DNA from: Rhodospirillaceae bacterium
GTDB taxonomy: Bacteria; Pseudomonadota; Alphaproteobacteria; MPNO01; UBA2964
Direction of reading: 5' to 3'
NCBI GenBank assembly: GCA_002720855.1
Contig: PBIN01000001.1
Location: forward strand, 62,001-126,000
Length of the DNA stretch: 64,000 nucleotides
Shown here: positions 53,041-62,864 of the stretch, piece by piece
Position numbering within the stretch: the stretch's first letter is position 1
Layout: each line of letters starts with the position of its first letter
Notes under the pieces: model-generated
Seen by the model: the letters and a program-made list of their open reading frames with translations, nothing else
The model's database searches: none
Told to the model about the DNA's origin: nothing
Program-made: the position numbers and the translations under genes

Positions 53041-53224
53041 GATATGATCTCCTTTGCCCTGAATTTTGGGCTCATATGGTACAAATTCGGCTCTAACTAT
53101 GAAATGCTTGAGATTTCAACGAATTCTTTTGTCAACTTGTTCTACTACTAATCTTTATAAAGCGAAATACAGCATAATATATTAAGGGGTGTTCCGCCAA
53201 TTGCTGGTCGATGCAGTCGCAATA

Positions 53225-53698
53225 CTAGTTGCCTTCTGCCGCCCTACGTGCCCGATAAGACGACCAGGCCCGGAAGATCACAACTGCCGCACCAATAATC
53301 AAAAATATCGGCGCAAAAGAAAACTTGCCCTGATACTCAAAACTCAGGAATACGAGAAACCCGCTATCCGAAATAATCATCGACTGGCGGAAGGCCTCTT
53401 CCATACTGGAAGTCAGAACAAAAGCGATGATGAATGCCGCGGCTGAAAAATTCGTTCGCCGCATGACATAGCCGATAACGCCAAAGAGCAGCGCGAACCC
53501 AACATCCCAAATCGAAGCGCGTGAGGAATAGCTGGCTGCCAAAGAAATAAGCAAAATAGTGGGATACAGATATCGCGTCGGTAAGATGGCGATCACGCGT
53601 CCAATATAGGAGGCCGCGAAATAGCCGATCAAGGCATAGCAAGCAATGCCAATAAGCCCGGCTGCAAAAACACCAAAGATAAACTCTCGCGGACTGAT
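53225..53698 (-). pseudogene. Remnant of TctA (C-terminal part only)
   Basis: About 157 residues match the C-terminal part of TctA permeases: LYPTILLISLAASYSSRASI, DVGFALLFGVIGYVMRR and an EEAFRQSM segment near the end. The N-terminal two-thirds are missing, and the frame runs into the truncated enoyl-CoA hydratase gene at about 53690-53698. The frame continues upstream of the ATG at 53632 as SPREFIFGVFAAGLIG, which is also TctA-like. No start or function is expected for this fragment. Confidence 0.85.
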
Positions 53699-54383
53699 CG
53701 CGGAGCATCACCTGCGTCGTAATGAATTTCATAGAGCCGATTGTCAGCGGAGCATTTCCTGCAATGGTTTCAGCAAGCTCATCTACGCGGTCAGAAAGCA
53801 TGCCATCGTCAACAACTTCCTGAAGTAAACCGAGACGGAGCGCAGTTTCCGCATCAATAGATCTCGCTGTAAACATCATCTGTTTTGCAGTTGCCGCGCC
53901 GACGGCATTTATTAAACGCCGAATGGCATCAAATGGATATCCTAAAGCCAGCTTCGCAGCTGGCATGGCGAAACGCGATTTTTTGGACGCGATCCGAATA
54001 TCGGTGCATGCCGCAAGGTTCAACCCGCCTCCGATGCAATGACCGTCGATCATGGCAATCGTCGGTTTGGGGTACTTTTCGATAGATTCATAGACCACGT
54101 TGAGCCGGGCATTATAGTGCTCGATCGCGTCCTTCGAACCCCGCTCTTTCTCGAATTTAGAGATATCGGCTCCTGAAACGAATGACTTTCCACCGGCTCC
54201 CGACAAAATTACAACGCGAATTTGATCATCGTCAGCAAAGGTTGAAAGCGCTTCCTCTGCCGCGTCCCACATCTCCAGCGAAACAGCGTTGTGCCGCTCC
54301 GGATTGTTAAAAACCACGTGCCCTTGAGATCCATCTGCTTTGGCCTTGATTTTATCGGTCGAGAGCGTGAGTTCGGTAGCCAT
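53364..54383 (-). pseudogene. Enoyl-CoA hydratase/isomerase-family gene, truncated at the 3' end and joined to TctA remnant
   Basis: From the ATG at 54383 (AAAGGA upstream) about 231 residues match the crotonase family, with GKSFVSGADISKFE (oxyanion hole) and GHCIGGGLNLAACTDIRIAS. The usual catalytic Glu after GGG is Asn here, and the second Glu is Ala (FAMPAAKLAL), so hydratase activity was doubtful even before truncation. The homology ends near LRDQSA at about 53690. The open frame then reads the TctA remnant in another frame to 53364. The join looks like a deletion between two formerly separate loci. Confidence 0.85.
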
Positions 54384-54570
54384 TTCGAGAGTCCTTTTTT
54401 CCATTAAACAACGGAATTTTCGCTTTTTTTTGGATTTATCATACTAGTTAATTCCAGCGAAAAATCGCTTGCGCAGGCAAACGCTGACGATGACCCTACT
54501 CCAGATCACCTCACTTCGCAGAATCTTAAGAGGCAAAATTACAATTTCTTTGCATCAAGGTATTTTGGTT

Positions 54571-55719
54571 TCATACGCTACGTCGCGCCTGTGCCTTTTC
54601 GCGCTCTGCTTCAGGCAAAAAAGCCATGTAGTGGTGATCCTTCGATACCGGCTGTATAGCCTCGGAAACCTGAATCCATGACGCGCCACGATCCTCTGTT
54701 ATGCAAACCTCACCGGTGGCTGTGCCGACGACCAGCATCATGCCATCACCCCAAACATGCTGGCACATAGCCTCGATTGAGGACACCGCGGCGTTCTCCC
54801 GCATGCCATAATCCAGCTCCACCCATGTTTGGCCTTCGTCAGCGCTGCTTAAGACACATGACCGAGCGATGCCAGTTTTACGCCAGGTGCCGGGATCGTG
54901 TTCTGAACCGCTCATATAGATCGTTTTGGAATCATGCGGATCGAGGAACACGGTGTCGGGATAACCAATTCGGTCACCTCGTCGCATGAGATGCTCGTAA
55001 GTTTGGCCGGCGTCATCGCTCCGGTAGAAGCCCACACCCGTCACCAAATAGAACACGTCTGGATCATCCGGTCGAATGAGCAGCCGGTGCATGTCGTGAT
55101 AATAAAAATCCTCGGGCCTCGAATATCCATCAAGCTCAACCCAGTTCTTGCCGTCATCCTCTGATTTGAGAAATGCACCCTGCTCGATCAAACAAAAGAT
55201 TGTGTCTGGCTCTTTCGGATGGAAGACGATTTGTTTTACATGCGGAATATGCGGTGGCGGTGGAAATGTCCACTGATCCGTACCGGGGACATCCAACATG
55301 GACTTGATCTCGAACCAGCTTTCGCCCAGATCATCACTACGGTATAGCCCAGCTGGCGACGTACCGGCGAACAACGATACATGATCGCCACGCCGCCGTA
55401 CCGCCAACGCGTAAATATGAGGCCGATCCAACCCATTGGTGAGCTGACGCCACGATTTGCCTGAACCATCTTCGCTAACCCAAAGTCCACCGTCATTGTG
55501 AGCACCTGCAAACAACCGGCCCGAGCTTTCTTCAAACTCGAGGCAGCTCACGTGGTTGGTCTCAAGGGACTTTCCTTCCGGTGACCAAGGCGCACTAGGC
55601 GAGGCGCGCCTCATCGTTGCAACACCATTGACCGTGGCGACCAGAATGCGCGTCGCCGGTCCATCGCCGCTACTCGTCTGCCGACCATTGGGTGACAGGT
55701 ATGTCGTGATCTCAGCCAT
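54571..55719 (-). CDS. BNR/sialidase-fold repeat protein (VPS10/photosystem II HCF136-like beta-propeller)
   Basis: From the ATG at 55719, with GGGGAG upstream, the product is 382 residues of repeating propeller blades with Asp-box-like SxDxGxxW motifs: YRSDDLGESWFEI, LKSEDDGKNWVEL, YRSDDAGQTYEHL, LSSADEGQTWVEL and ITEDRGASWIQV. These repeats form a beta-propeller similar to sialidase and HCF136-type proteins. No catalytic Arg triad is evident. No signal peptide is seen. Function unknown; a sensor or scaffold is possible. It lies between the crotonase scar and the haem transporter genes. Confidence 0.78.
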   Translation of the reverse strand: MAEITTYLSPNGRQTSSGDGPATRILVATVNGVATMRRASPSAPWSPEGKSLETNHVSCLEFEESSGRLFAGAHNDGGLWVSEDGSGKSWRQLTNGLDRPHIYALAVRRRGDHVSLFAGTSPAGLYRSDDLGESWFEIKSMLDVPGTDQWTFPPPPHIPHVKQIVFHPKEPDTIFCLIEQGAFLKSEDDGKNWVELDGYSRPEDFYYHDMHRLLIRPDDPDVFYLVTGVGFYRSDDAGQTYEHLMRRGDRIGYPDTVFLDPHDSKTIYMSGSEHDPGTWRKTGIARSCVLSSADEGQTWVELDYGMRENAAVSSIEAMCQHVWGDGMMLVVGTATGEVCITEDRGASWIQVSEAIQPVSKDHHYMAFLPEAEREKAQARRSV

Positions 55720-55909
55720 TACGCATTCTCCCCATCGCCCATTAGAGGACACGTGGTACCGTAGGGCTGGACGATATCCGATAATATGACCCTAGTGAAG
55801 CGTGCCTAATCGCGAACCAAGGTGGTGCGTTAATCCTGAGTTCTAATCCGCTATCAGGTCCTGAGTGAGCCCCGCTCTCCTCCTCGCCCCCTCTAATCCC
55901 CCCGTGAAC

Positions 55910-56698
55910 TCACGTCGCAACCACTTGAAGGCAGGGCCGTGTCGGGTGGCGTGACACTGATAGCGGCAGATCGAACACGCGTTCTAGGATGTCACCCTGC
56001 AACACATCCTCGACGGCACCAGAACTGTCAATCAGGCCGTCCTTCATCAGGTAAATCCTGTCCGCATACATTGCAGCTAAATTGAGATCATGCAGGACTG
56101 CCACCACCCCCACGCCTTCAGCAGCCGTTCGCTTTGCAACTTCGAGGGTCGTGTGCTGATGGGCGAGGTCCAAACTGGAAGTTGGCTCATCAAGCAGGAG
56201 ATAGCGTTCCTCAGTACGAGCAGTATCTTGCTGTCGCCAAATCTGAATTAGAACGCGGGCCAGGTGAACGCGTTGCTGTTCACCTCCTGACAGGCTCGTG
56301 TAACTGCGCTCCGCAAATTGCTCGGTTCCGCTTTGCCGCATTGCATCAAGGGCCAAAGCCAGGTTTTCCTGGTGGTTATATGTTTTTCGATAGGGGGCCC
56401 TGCCCAACACGACCACCTCCAACGCTGTAAAAGGGAGCGCCAGTTCGATCTTCTGAGAGAGTACAGCGCGGCGTTGTGCAAGTTCGAGGCGCGGCCAATT
56501 CTTTATGGCTTTGTTTTCAAGCAATACCTCTCCCGATACCGGTTTTATGAGACCCGATAGCGCCTTTAGTAAGGTCGATTTTCCGGCACCGTTGGGCCCT
56601 ACAATTGCAACAACTTCGCCAGGTGAAACCTCAAAACTGACGTCATGCAACAATTCTGCGGAGCCGATTTTTACGGATATATTCCTCGCTTCCAGCAT
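55910..56698 (-). CDS. hmuV: Haem/iron ABC transporter ATP-binding protein HmuV
   Basis: The 262-residue ATPase has Walker A GPNGAGKST, signature LSGGEQQRVHLARVL and Walker B LLLDEPTSSLD. The extra QIWRQQDTARTEERYL insert before Walker B is characteristic of HmuV/haemin-transport ATPases. The start at 56698 (MLEARNISVKIG) overlaps the stop of the permease gene by one base (TAATG), so translation is coupled; an open frame further upstream lies inside hmuU. Confidence 0.95.
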   Translation of the reverse strand: MLEARNISVKIGSAELLHDVSFEVSPGEVVAIVGPNGAGKSTLLKALSGLIKPVSGEVLLENKAIKNWPRLELAQRRAVLSQKIELALPFTALEVVVLGRAPYRKTYNHQENLALALDAMRQSGTEQFAERSYTSLSGGEQQRVHLARVLIQIWRQQDTARTEERYLLLDEPTSSLDLAHQHTTLEVAKRTAAEGVGVVAVLHDLNLAAMYADRIYLMKDGLIDSSGAVEDVLQGDILERVFDLPLSVSRHPTRPCLQVVAT

Positions 56699-57771
56699 TA
56701 CCAGCCCCTTGTCGAACGCCGGCGCGCCAACAACCACAAAAAGAATGGTCCCCCAATACATGCGGTCAAAATGCCAATCGGCAGTTCGGCGGGCAGCACG
56801 ATGGTTCGGGCGACGACGTCTGCGATGAGCATCAGGGAGGCCCCCGTTAGAACGGATAACGGTAAAACAGCGGCGTGATCTGGTCCCGTTACAAGGCGTA
56901 CAAGATGGGGAACAACGAGTCCGACAAACCCTATCACACCAGTAACAGCGACGGTTGCCCCGGTCGCCAGGGCCGTGAGTAAGATTATCATTCGTTTGGT
57001 GCGCTCTACGTCAAACCCAAGGTGATGAGCCTCAGCCTCGCCAAGCAACATCGCGTTGAGAAATCGTGACATGAATAAGAGAGGAACGAGACCGACCAGA
57101 ATTAAACAGGCAGCCGGGATAAGGGATTTCCAGGTAACCCCGCCAAGACCTCCGAGCATCCAGAAGTTCAGATCCCGGAGCTGCTGCTCATCACTTATGA
57201 ATATTAAGAACCCAATGCCCGCACCAGCGATAGCGGTAATAGCGACACCTCCTAGCAACATCGTGGCAACATCGGTTTGCCCGTTAGCACCTGCGAGGAC
57301 ATACACCGTATAGACAGCGACGAGCCCACCGCCAAACGCAGCGACAGGCAACAGGAATTCATGTGGAAACCAATAAGGCAGCCACGCTGCGGTGCCGCCG
57401 AGAACAATGACAGTGACAGCTGCAAGAGCCGCGCCATTGGATACCCCTATGAGTGCGGGATCCGCCAGCGGATTGCGGAACAAGCCTTGGAGCGTCGCGC
57501 CGGATATTGCAAGCGCCGCCCCTGCCAATACGGCCAAGCACGCCCTCGGAAACCGAATGGCCGTTAGGACAAGCTCTTCCTTAGCGGAGAAGCTCCAAGG
57601 CGGATCAAACCCAAGTTGTTTTAAGAGAATAGCAATGGATTTATCTGGCGAAATCTCAACCGCACCGTATCCGGCTGCAAGAAGAAAGGATCCCACAAGA
57701 AGACTGAAAGCGCCGACGAACCACAAGAACCGGCGATTCCTGATTTGACGGGCCGGTTCAAGCGTTTCCAT
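56698..57771 (-). CDS. hmuU: FecCD-family haem/iron ABC permease HmuU
   Basis: This permease of about 357 residues has the FecCD/BtuC fold: AISGATLQGLFRNPLADPALIGVS, GGVAITAIAGAGIGFL and GVIGFVGLVVPHLVRL motifs and ten membrane helices. The start is uncertain, between the ATG at 57771 and a TTG at 57783. With HmuV and HmuT it would form a haem or ferric chelate importer across the inner membrane. Confidence 0.94.
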   Translation of the reverse strand: METLEPARQIRNRRFLWFVGAFSLLVGSFLLAAGYGAVEISPDKSIAILLKQLGFDPPWSFSAKEELVLTAIRFPRACLAVLAGAALAISGATLQGLFRNPLADPALIGVSNGAALAAVTVIVLGGTAAWLPYWFPHEFLLPVAAFGGGLVAVYTVYVLAGANGQTDVATMLLGGVAITAIAGAGIGFLIFISDEQQLRDLNFWMLGGLGGVTWKSLIPAACLILVGLVPLLFMSRFLNAMLLGEAEAHHLGFDVERTKRMIILLTALATGATVAVTGVIGFVGLVVPHLVRLVTGPDHAAVLPLSVLTGASLMLIADVVARTIVLPAELPIGILTACIGGPFFLWLLARRRSTRGW

Positions 57772-57806
57772 AAAAGCAGCCAAGGTTACAGTAGTGAGCC
57801 CAGCCT

Positions 57807-58718
57807 TTATTGCGCTGTAGCTTTTTGCGATGGCTCGGCGTGGATGCCATCCGCCAATTGCTTGATCGCAATGCCGATACGGGGTCCAAAACCGAGAAGT
57901 AAAAGACCGTCCATTGTAACAACTCGTCTCGCTTTCCCGGCTGGTGTCGCAATCACCGCAGGAACTTTGAATAATGCCTCTTTGCCACCAAACCTTTTGA
58001 GAGAGCGCTGCGTAATCAAAAGGACATCGGGCTTCGCCTCAATAATAGCTTCGGGTGAAATCGGCTTGTAACCCCTGAAACCTTGCGCGGCGTTAATGCC
58101 GCCCGCCAGGTTAATAATGCCGTCTGACGACGTATTTGCGCCGCCACTTAAAGGAGCGCCACCCTGCCCAATGGAAAGCAAGAACAGGACCTTTGGCTTC
58201 GTCGTCTTTTTTGCGACTTCTTTCGAAACAGCATCGATCTGACGACGCAATTTTGCGATGAGATCATCGCCCTGCCGCTTTCTTTTGAGCGTTTTGGCAA
58301 TAATTCCGATCCGTTCATAAACGCCTTCGACTGTCGGCTCAGCCGGAACCTTTACAACACTGATTCCCGCCTGAGTTAGTTGTTTCAACACCGTTGCCGG
58401 TCCTGATCGAGAGTCAGCAATTACAAGCGATGGCGCCATAGCGAGGATGGGTTCCACCGCAAGCGTCCGCATATAACCGATATTTGGTTTCTTTCTTGCT
58501 TCGGGTGGATAAAGGCTTGTCGTATCGACAGCTTTAATTTTATCGGCGAGCCCAAGCGCGTAAATAATTTCCGTCGTGGTTCCGCCGATTGAGACGATGC
58601 CGCCATTGCTAGGGCCGTCCGCCAAGACAGGATTCCAGAGGGCGGAAAACGCAAAGGCCACGCCAGCAAAAAAGCCAAGCGCCCGGCAGGCAATTGTTGG
58701 CTGCGGCAAATTTCTCAT
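57807..58718 (-). CDS. hmuT: Periplasmic haem-binding protein HmuT
   Basis: The product is 303 residues with a signal peptide (MRNLPQPTIACRALGFFAGV, ending near VLADG). The mature part has TTTEIIYALGLADKIKAVDTT, MAPSLVIADSRSGPATVL and LSIGQGGAPLSGG, typical of haem/vitamin B12-type binding proteins with two lobes and a helical backbone. It delivers haem to HmuUV. The haem receptor gene upstream on the same strand is a pseudogene, so import must use another receptor. Confidence 0.93.
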   Translation of the reverse strand: MRNLPQPTIACRALGFFAGVAFAFSALWNPVLADGPSNGGIVSIGGTTTEIIYALGLADKIKAVDTTSLYPPEARKKPNIGYMRTLAVEPILAMAPSLVIADSRSGPATVLKQLTQAGISVVKVPAEPTVEGVYERIGIIAKTLKRKRQGDDLIAKLRRQIDAVSKEVAKKTTKPKVLFLLSIGQGGAPLSGGANTSSDGIINLAGGINAAQGFRGYKPISPEAIIEAKPDVLLITQRSLKRFGGKEALFKVPAVIATPAGKARRVVTMDGLLLLGFGPRIGIAIKQLADGIHAEPSQKATAQ

Positions 58719-58850
58719 GATTTCATCCAATCAAACATCCCGGCGAGCGCACCTCAGTCAGCCCACTCGCCATTAATTTAGGTGCCAAACATAAAGGCAA
58801 TTTACCGGTTGAGCCATGAGAGTCTGCCCGTAATGTTTAGGACATCTCCC

Positions 58851-60973
58851 CTAAAACGACTTCGAATACCGGAGGGTGGCCTTGTAGTTTCGGCCAGGTT
58901 CGGGCGAATTGTTTGCGATACGAGAATATTTCTTATCAAACAAATTATCGACGCCAACGGTTATACCCAGCCCAGAGAGGAAGCTGTCTTTACTGGCACT
59001 CCAATGTGCATAAACATCGCTTAGGTAATAACCGCTCCGCAGGAGAGTTACGTCGGTGGTGTTGGTAAAATCATCGAAATAACTCAGACGCCAACCTAGC
59101 CTTGAATTGTACTGAGGCAATTTCGCTGCAGCATGAAGCGTAAGCTTATCGGGTGTTAAAACACCAAGCGGTGCTTCAGTTTCATTGTTTTGGCCATCGA
59201 TCTCGGCGTATCCCGCCTCAAACAAAGCATATTTAGATTCGTATGAACCCTCGATTTCATATCCCTGCAAACTTGCGGATGGCACGTTTATGCTTTGCGT
59301 TGTCCCATTACAGTTGGGCGGAAAACAAGCCGGCGGGCTGGGGTTTATTACTTCGGTGTCAATGAAGTTTTGACCCTTGATCCAATACCGCGCGCCTTTC
59401 ACCTTGAACTGGTCATTGCGGGTAATTACGGATCGGAATCTCAAACCCATGCCGACTTCGCGTGTAATGGTCGTTTGCGGTTCAAGCTCGGTATTGGTGA
59501 TAAAACTGTTTGTACCAAAACCAGCGATGACGAAGTGTGTACCCGTGGGAAAAAGCTCATTCAAGTTTGGTGCTCTAAAAGCTTTGCCCCAACTACCGAA
59601 AATAGAAATCTGTTCTATTGGCCGTATCTGGAGCGCAAACTTCGGAGAGAACTCTGTAGAGGTCTTCTTTTCTTCGGAGTCATCGGCGTTCGACGTATAG
59701 AAATCGTAGCGCAATCCCGGGATCATCGTCACGCCGATAGGCGAACCCAGGAAATTTTCGAAATCGATTTGTCCCTGAACGAAACCACCAGCGAAATGAG
59801 AGGTAGCTGTCGGAACTCCGCCTCTAATGCCGCCATTGGCCGACCCTTCACCCTTGTCGCGTTAGGTCTCAAGCCCATAGGTAAAAATTCCGAGGATATC
59901 ATCTCTGAAATTGATTCTTGATCGATTGTCCGCTCGAAATCCAAGCGATTTCAAAATTCGATCATCCTCATCGCCCAATGTCGATGTCGTACTGAGGCTA
60001 TTTACTGCCGTTTCCTTGACTTCAGTATTGGTATAGTTGGTCAAAACTGTAAGATCGACCCAGGGGTTTGACGGCGGTGCGTAATTATACGCCACCCGGA
60101 AATTGTCTGAATTAGCATCTTTATTGGTCAAATCTGAAGCCGTACCGCTTTGACCGTTATTGGGTTCCACCGCTAGATTTGTGAAACGCTGCCACGAAAA
60201 TCCAGCACGTGGTTTTCAGCCAGCGTTGTTTTGCCCTTAAAGAGCCCGGAAGTAATTCTGTCTTGCGACGATAAAGTGCTGCGTGTCGCATCATCACCAA
60301 TCGAAAGGTCTTCGGAATTCCGGTAAACAACACCGCCAAGCAACTCAAGATTGCCGTATGGTTTTGCCACACCGAGGACGCCGGTATTCCATTCTCTGTT
60401 TACTGCCTGATAACCGCCAATCGACTGAAACCCGTACTTCTTGCCCTTTGCAAGGACATCACTAGCTTCAACCGTGCGAAGTTCGATGACACCACCTGTG
60501 CCGCCGCTACCATACAAGGCAGAGCTTGACCCCTTTACGACCTCGATCTGGCGCAGAAAGAACGGATCTACAAAAAATCGGCCATCATGACCGGAGATGT
60601 AATTCTGCCGCGCACCATCAAGCAGGATGATTACATCGTCATTTGAAAAACCGCGAATACTCGGCACCTCGCCAGTGCGGCGCGGCCCGCCGTTGAAATC
60701 GATACCCGGTGTGTAACGCAATATATCGTCGGGCGATGCCGACTGTATATCCTGCACACCGCGACGGCCAATAACCGAAACCATTCCCGGAAATTCGAAT
60801 GCATCGATAGCGTTCCGCGTCGCGGTCACCGATATCGAAGGCAAAATAGTATTGCCCGTATTCGCCGAATTTTCGCTTGTTGCCGTGTCTGTATTTTGTG
60901 CGAAAGCCGTGGATGCCAACAATATTGCAGCGACCCCCGCTTTCCACCCCACGAGGTGACTTGAAAAGCTCAT
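58851..60973 (-). pseudogene. TonB-dependent haem receptor, inactivated by a frameshift and an in-frame stop
   Basis: The N-terminal 266 residues have a signal peptide and plug domain (SPDDILRYTPGIDFNGG, IEVVKGSSSALYGSGGTGG). The frame shifts at about 60173-60190: the first frame stops at 60173, and the second, one base out of phase, continues through FTNLAVEPNNGQ. An in-frame TAA at 59862-59864 then breaks that frame, and the same frame resumes through to the barrel end at 58851 (FRAPNLNELFPTGTHF haem receptor motif, terminal YKATLRYSKSF). Two independent lesions make this very likely a true pseudogene. Confidence 0.9.
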
Positions 60974-61105
60974 TCCGATTCCCCATCGATTTCAAATTGT
61001 CTTGGCTGGCTGCCGAGACCTCGATGGTTCGTAGGTTGCTGGCTAATTCATTAAAAACGTTATCATTTCTGCTTATAAATGATACGCATTTGCATGAGTT
61101 ATACT

Positions 61106-61124
61106 GCTAATGATAATCATTCGC
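61106..61124 (+). promoter_or_regulatory. Fur-box-like site between the haem receptor and DUF6134 genes
   Basis: GCTAATGATAATCATTCGC matches 16 of 19 bases of the Fur consensus, with the central AATGATAATCATT fully conserved. It lies 132 bases upstream of the broken haem receptor start. Confidence 0.65.
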
Positions 61125-61248
61125 AACTTCAAAACTAACAAACAAGAACAAAAAAGCTACCCGAAACGTTGAAAACCCTTAGAACGCACGTCCGATAGAG
61201 GTTAAGCGCCCAGGAACTTTATGTCCTCAGCCCATGCCCATGGGTCTC

Positions 61249-61281
61249 TGGTCTATGAGGCTGGATTTGAACCAGCGACCT
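61249..61281 (-). repeat. tRNA 3'-end-like fragment (T arm and CCA end only)
   Basis: On the minus strand a 5-bp T stem (GCTGG/CCAGC) surrounds the loop TTCAAAT, followed by seven acceptor-like bases, an A and CCA. No matching D arm, anticodon arm or 5' acceptor strand is found upstream. Such fragments often mark attachment sites of integrated elements; no integrase gene is seen. Confidence 0.35.
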
Positions 61282-61360
61282 ACAGTTTAAATTTCCAATA
61301 AGTGTCGGGGCACTCAACTTAACTGATCCAGAATAGTGAAGCATTCGTACAAAAGGGAAA

Positions 61361-62110
61361 ATGAAGAGATTTTATAAAATTCTGTCATTACATGGGCAGC
61401 TTTGGGGGGCAGCTGTATTGCTAACAGTAATACCTCTCAGCACCCCGGCGATTGGGAATCCAAAACCATTGGGACAGACCGATCCTGTTTCCCTCTACGG
61501 TGAAAGAATCGTTTTTGATATTTTCCGCGATGGCAAAAACGTCGGAACACATGCTGTTGAGTTCAAAAAAATTTCCCAACGAAAATACTTGGTGCGTGCA
61601 CAGTTCAATCTGGCAATAACTTTCCTTTCGTTTCCAGTTTATGACTATCTCTATCAATCTGCGGCCGTTTGGGAAGATGGCCAATTGAGAACTCTGCAAT
61701 CCGACATCGATGATGACGGTAAAAAATCGTTCGTCCGGTTGAAAACAAAAGGCAGTAAAATTCATATTACTTCACCAAAATTTTCTTCGGTTATCGATAA
61801 TCCGGTCTTTCCAACCAATCATTGGAACTCAGGCGTGATCGGCAGCAACCGTGTCTTGAACACTCTTTCCGGCGAGGTCGGTACTGTAAAAATAATCAAA
61901 CAGGCTCGTGAGGAAATCCAGGCCGAAGGAGGTCTAGTAACTGCCGATAGGTATCAGTATACCGGTTCTGTAGAGACAACCGTTTGGTACGACCTGCGCG
62001 GCCGCTGGGTCAAAATGCGCTTTAACGCAAAGGACGGGTCCACTATCGACTACAAATGCGTGGTTTGTGGCCTTGGTGCGGAACCAAATTTAAATGGGGT
62101 GTCAAAGTAA
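61361..62110 (+). CDS. DUF6134-family secreted protein
   Basis: The 249-residue protein starts with an amphipathic region and hydrophobic segment (LWGAAVLLTVIPLSTPAIG), probably a signal peptide. It then has the beta-rich DUF6134 pattern: YGERIVFDIFRDGKNVGTH, FPTNHWNSGVIGSNRVLNT and VWYDLRGRWVKMRF. AAAGGGAAA precedes the ATG. The family function is unknown; the layout resembles outer-membrane or periplasmic lipid-handling proteins, but this is only a fold impression. It is followed directly by an SDR gene. Confidence 0.72.
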   Translation: MKRFYKILSLHGQLWGAAVLLTVIPLSTPAIGNPKPLGQTDPVSLYGERIVFDIFRDGKNVGTHAVEFKKISQRKYLVRAQFNLAITFLSFPVYDYLYQSAAVWEDGQLRTLQSDIDDDGKKSFVRLKTKGSKIHITSPKFSSVIDNPVFPTNHWNSGVIGSNRVLNTLSGEVGTVKIIKQAREEIQAEGGLVTADRYQYTGSVETTVWYDLRGRWVKMRFNAKDGSTIDYKCVVCGLGAEPNLNGVSK

Positions 62111-62111
62111 G

Positions 62112-62864
62112 ATGGCCCTGGCATGGGTTACCGGTGCGGGAACAGGGATTGGCAGAGCGGTTTCGCTCGAACTTGCCCGCCGTGGCTGGATCGTCGCTGC
62201 GAGTTCCAGAACCGAGTCGAGATTAGGCAGCCTGGCAGAAGAAGCGGCCAAACTTGGTGGCTCGGTGATTCCCATGGCGCTGGACGTTACTCTGCGTGAC
62301 TCGGTTGACGTTCTTGTTCACCATATTGAAAACGAGATTGGACCAATTGATCTTGCCGTGCTTAACGCTGGCACTTATGTCCAATTCGGTGCTTCAGAGT
62401 TCTCCGTCGAAGCATTCCAAGATCAATTCGACCTGAATGTGATGGGTACCGTAAATTGCGCAAACCCCGTGCTGAAATTCATGCGTGATCGGGAAAGTGG
62501 TCATATCGCTGTTGTGTCGTCTCTTACAGCTTATCGTGGGATTCCTTTTGCGAGCGCTTATGGTGCAACGAAAGCGGCGCTGACGAATATGTGCGAAGCA
62601 TTGAAACCGGAACTGGAGCAATTCGGTGTCGATATATCGGTTATTCATCCGGGATTCGTAAAGACTCCACTTACCGACCAAAATGAATTCCCAATGCCTT
62701 TTCTTATGGAAGCTAACGACGCCGCTCGGCGGATCGTCGATGGATTGGAACGCAGAAAGTTTGAGGTCACTTTTCCCCGCCGATTTGCATTCCTCCTAAA
62801 ATTGGCACGGTGCTTACCCTATAGTCTCTATTTCGCAATCACGCGCAGATTGGTTAAACAATGA
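62112..62864 (+). CDS. Classical short-chain dehydrogenase
   Basis: The product is 250 residues from the ATG at 62112 (MALAWVTGAGTGIGRAV), although an in-frame ATG at 62094 cannot be excluded. Motifs are TGAGTGIG, LNAGTYVQFG, SSLTAYRGIPFASAYGATK (Ser, Tyr, Lys triad) and VIHPGFVKTPLT. The C-terminus has a hydrophobic helix (FAFLLKLARCLPYSLYFAI), seen in membrane-associated SDRs. Its last codon overlaps the SnoaL-like gene by four bases. Confidence 0.87.
   Translation: MALAWVTGAGTGIGRAVSLELARRGWIVAASSRTESRLGSLAEEAAKLGGSVIPMALDVTLRDSVDVLVHHIENEIGPIDLAVLNAGTYVQFGASEFSVEAFQDQFDLNVMGTVNCANPVLKFMRDRESGHIAVVSSLTAYRGIPFASAYGATKAALTNMCEALKPELEQFGVDISVIHPGFVKTPLTDQNEFPMPFLMEANDAARRIVDGLERRKFEVTFPRRFAFLLKLARCLPYSLYFAITRRLVKQ

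Larger units (their letters stand above)
60974..61360. other. Intergenic region with a Fur box and tRNA-like 3' fragment
   Basis: This 387-base region contains the Fur-like site at 61106-61124 and the T-arm-like fragment at 61249-61281. The rest shows no coding or RNA gene signal. A short AT-rich part likely carries the promoters for the haem receptor and the DUF6134 gene. Confidence 0.5.

Noticed and set aside
61249-61281. A complete tRNA gene
   Set aside because: Only the T arm and CCA end are present; no anticodon arm, D arm or 5' acceptor strand could be found.
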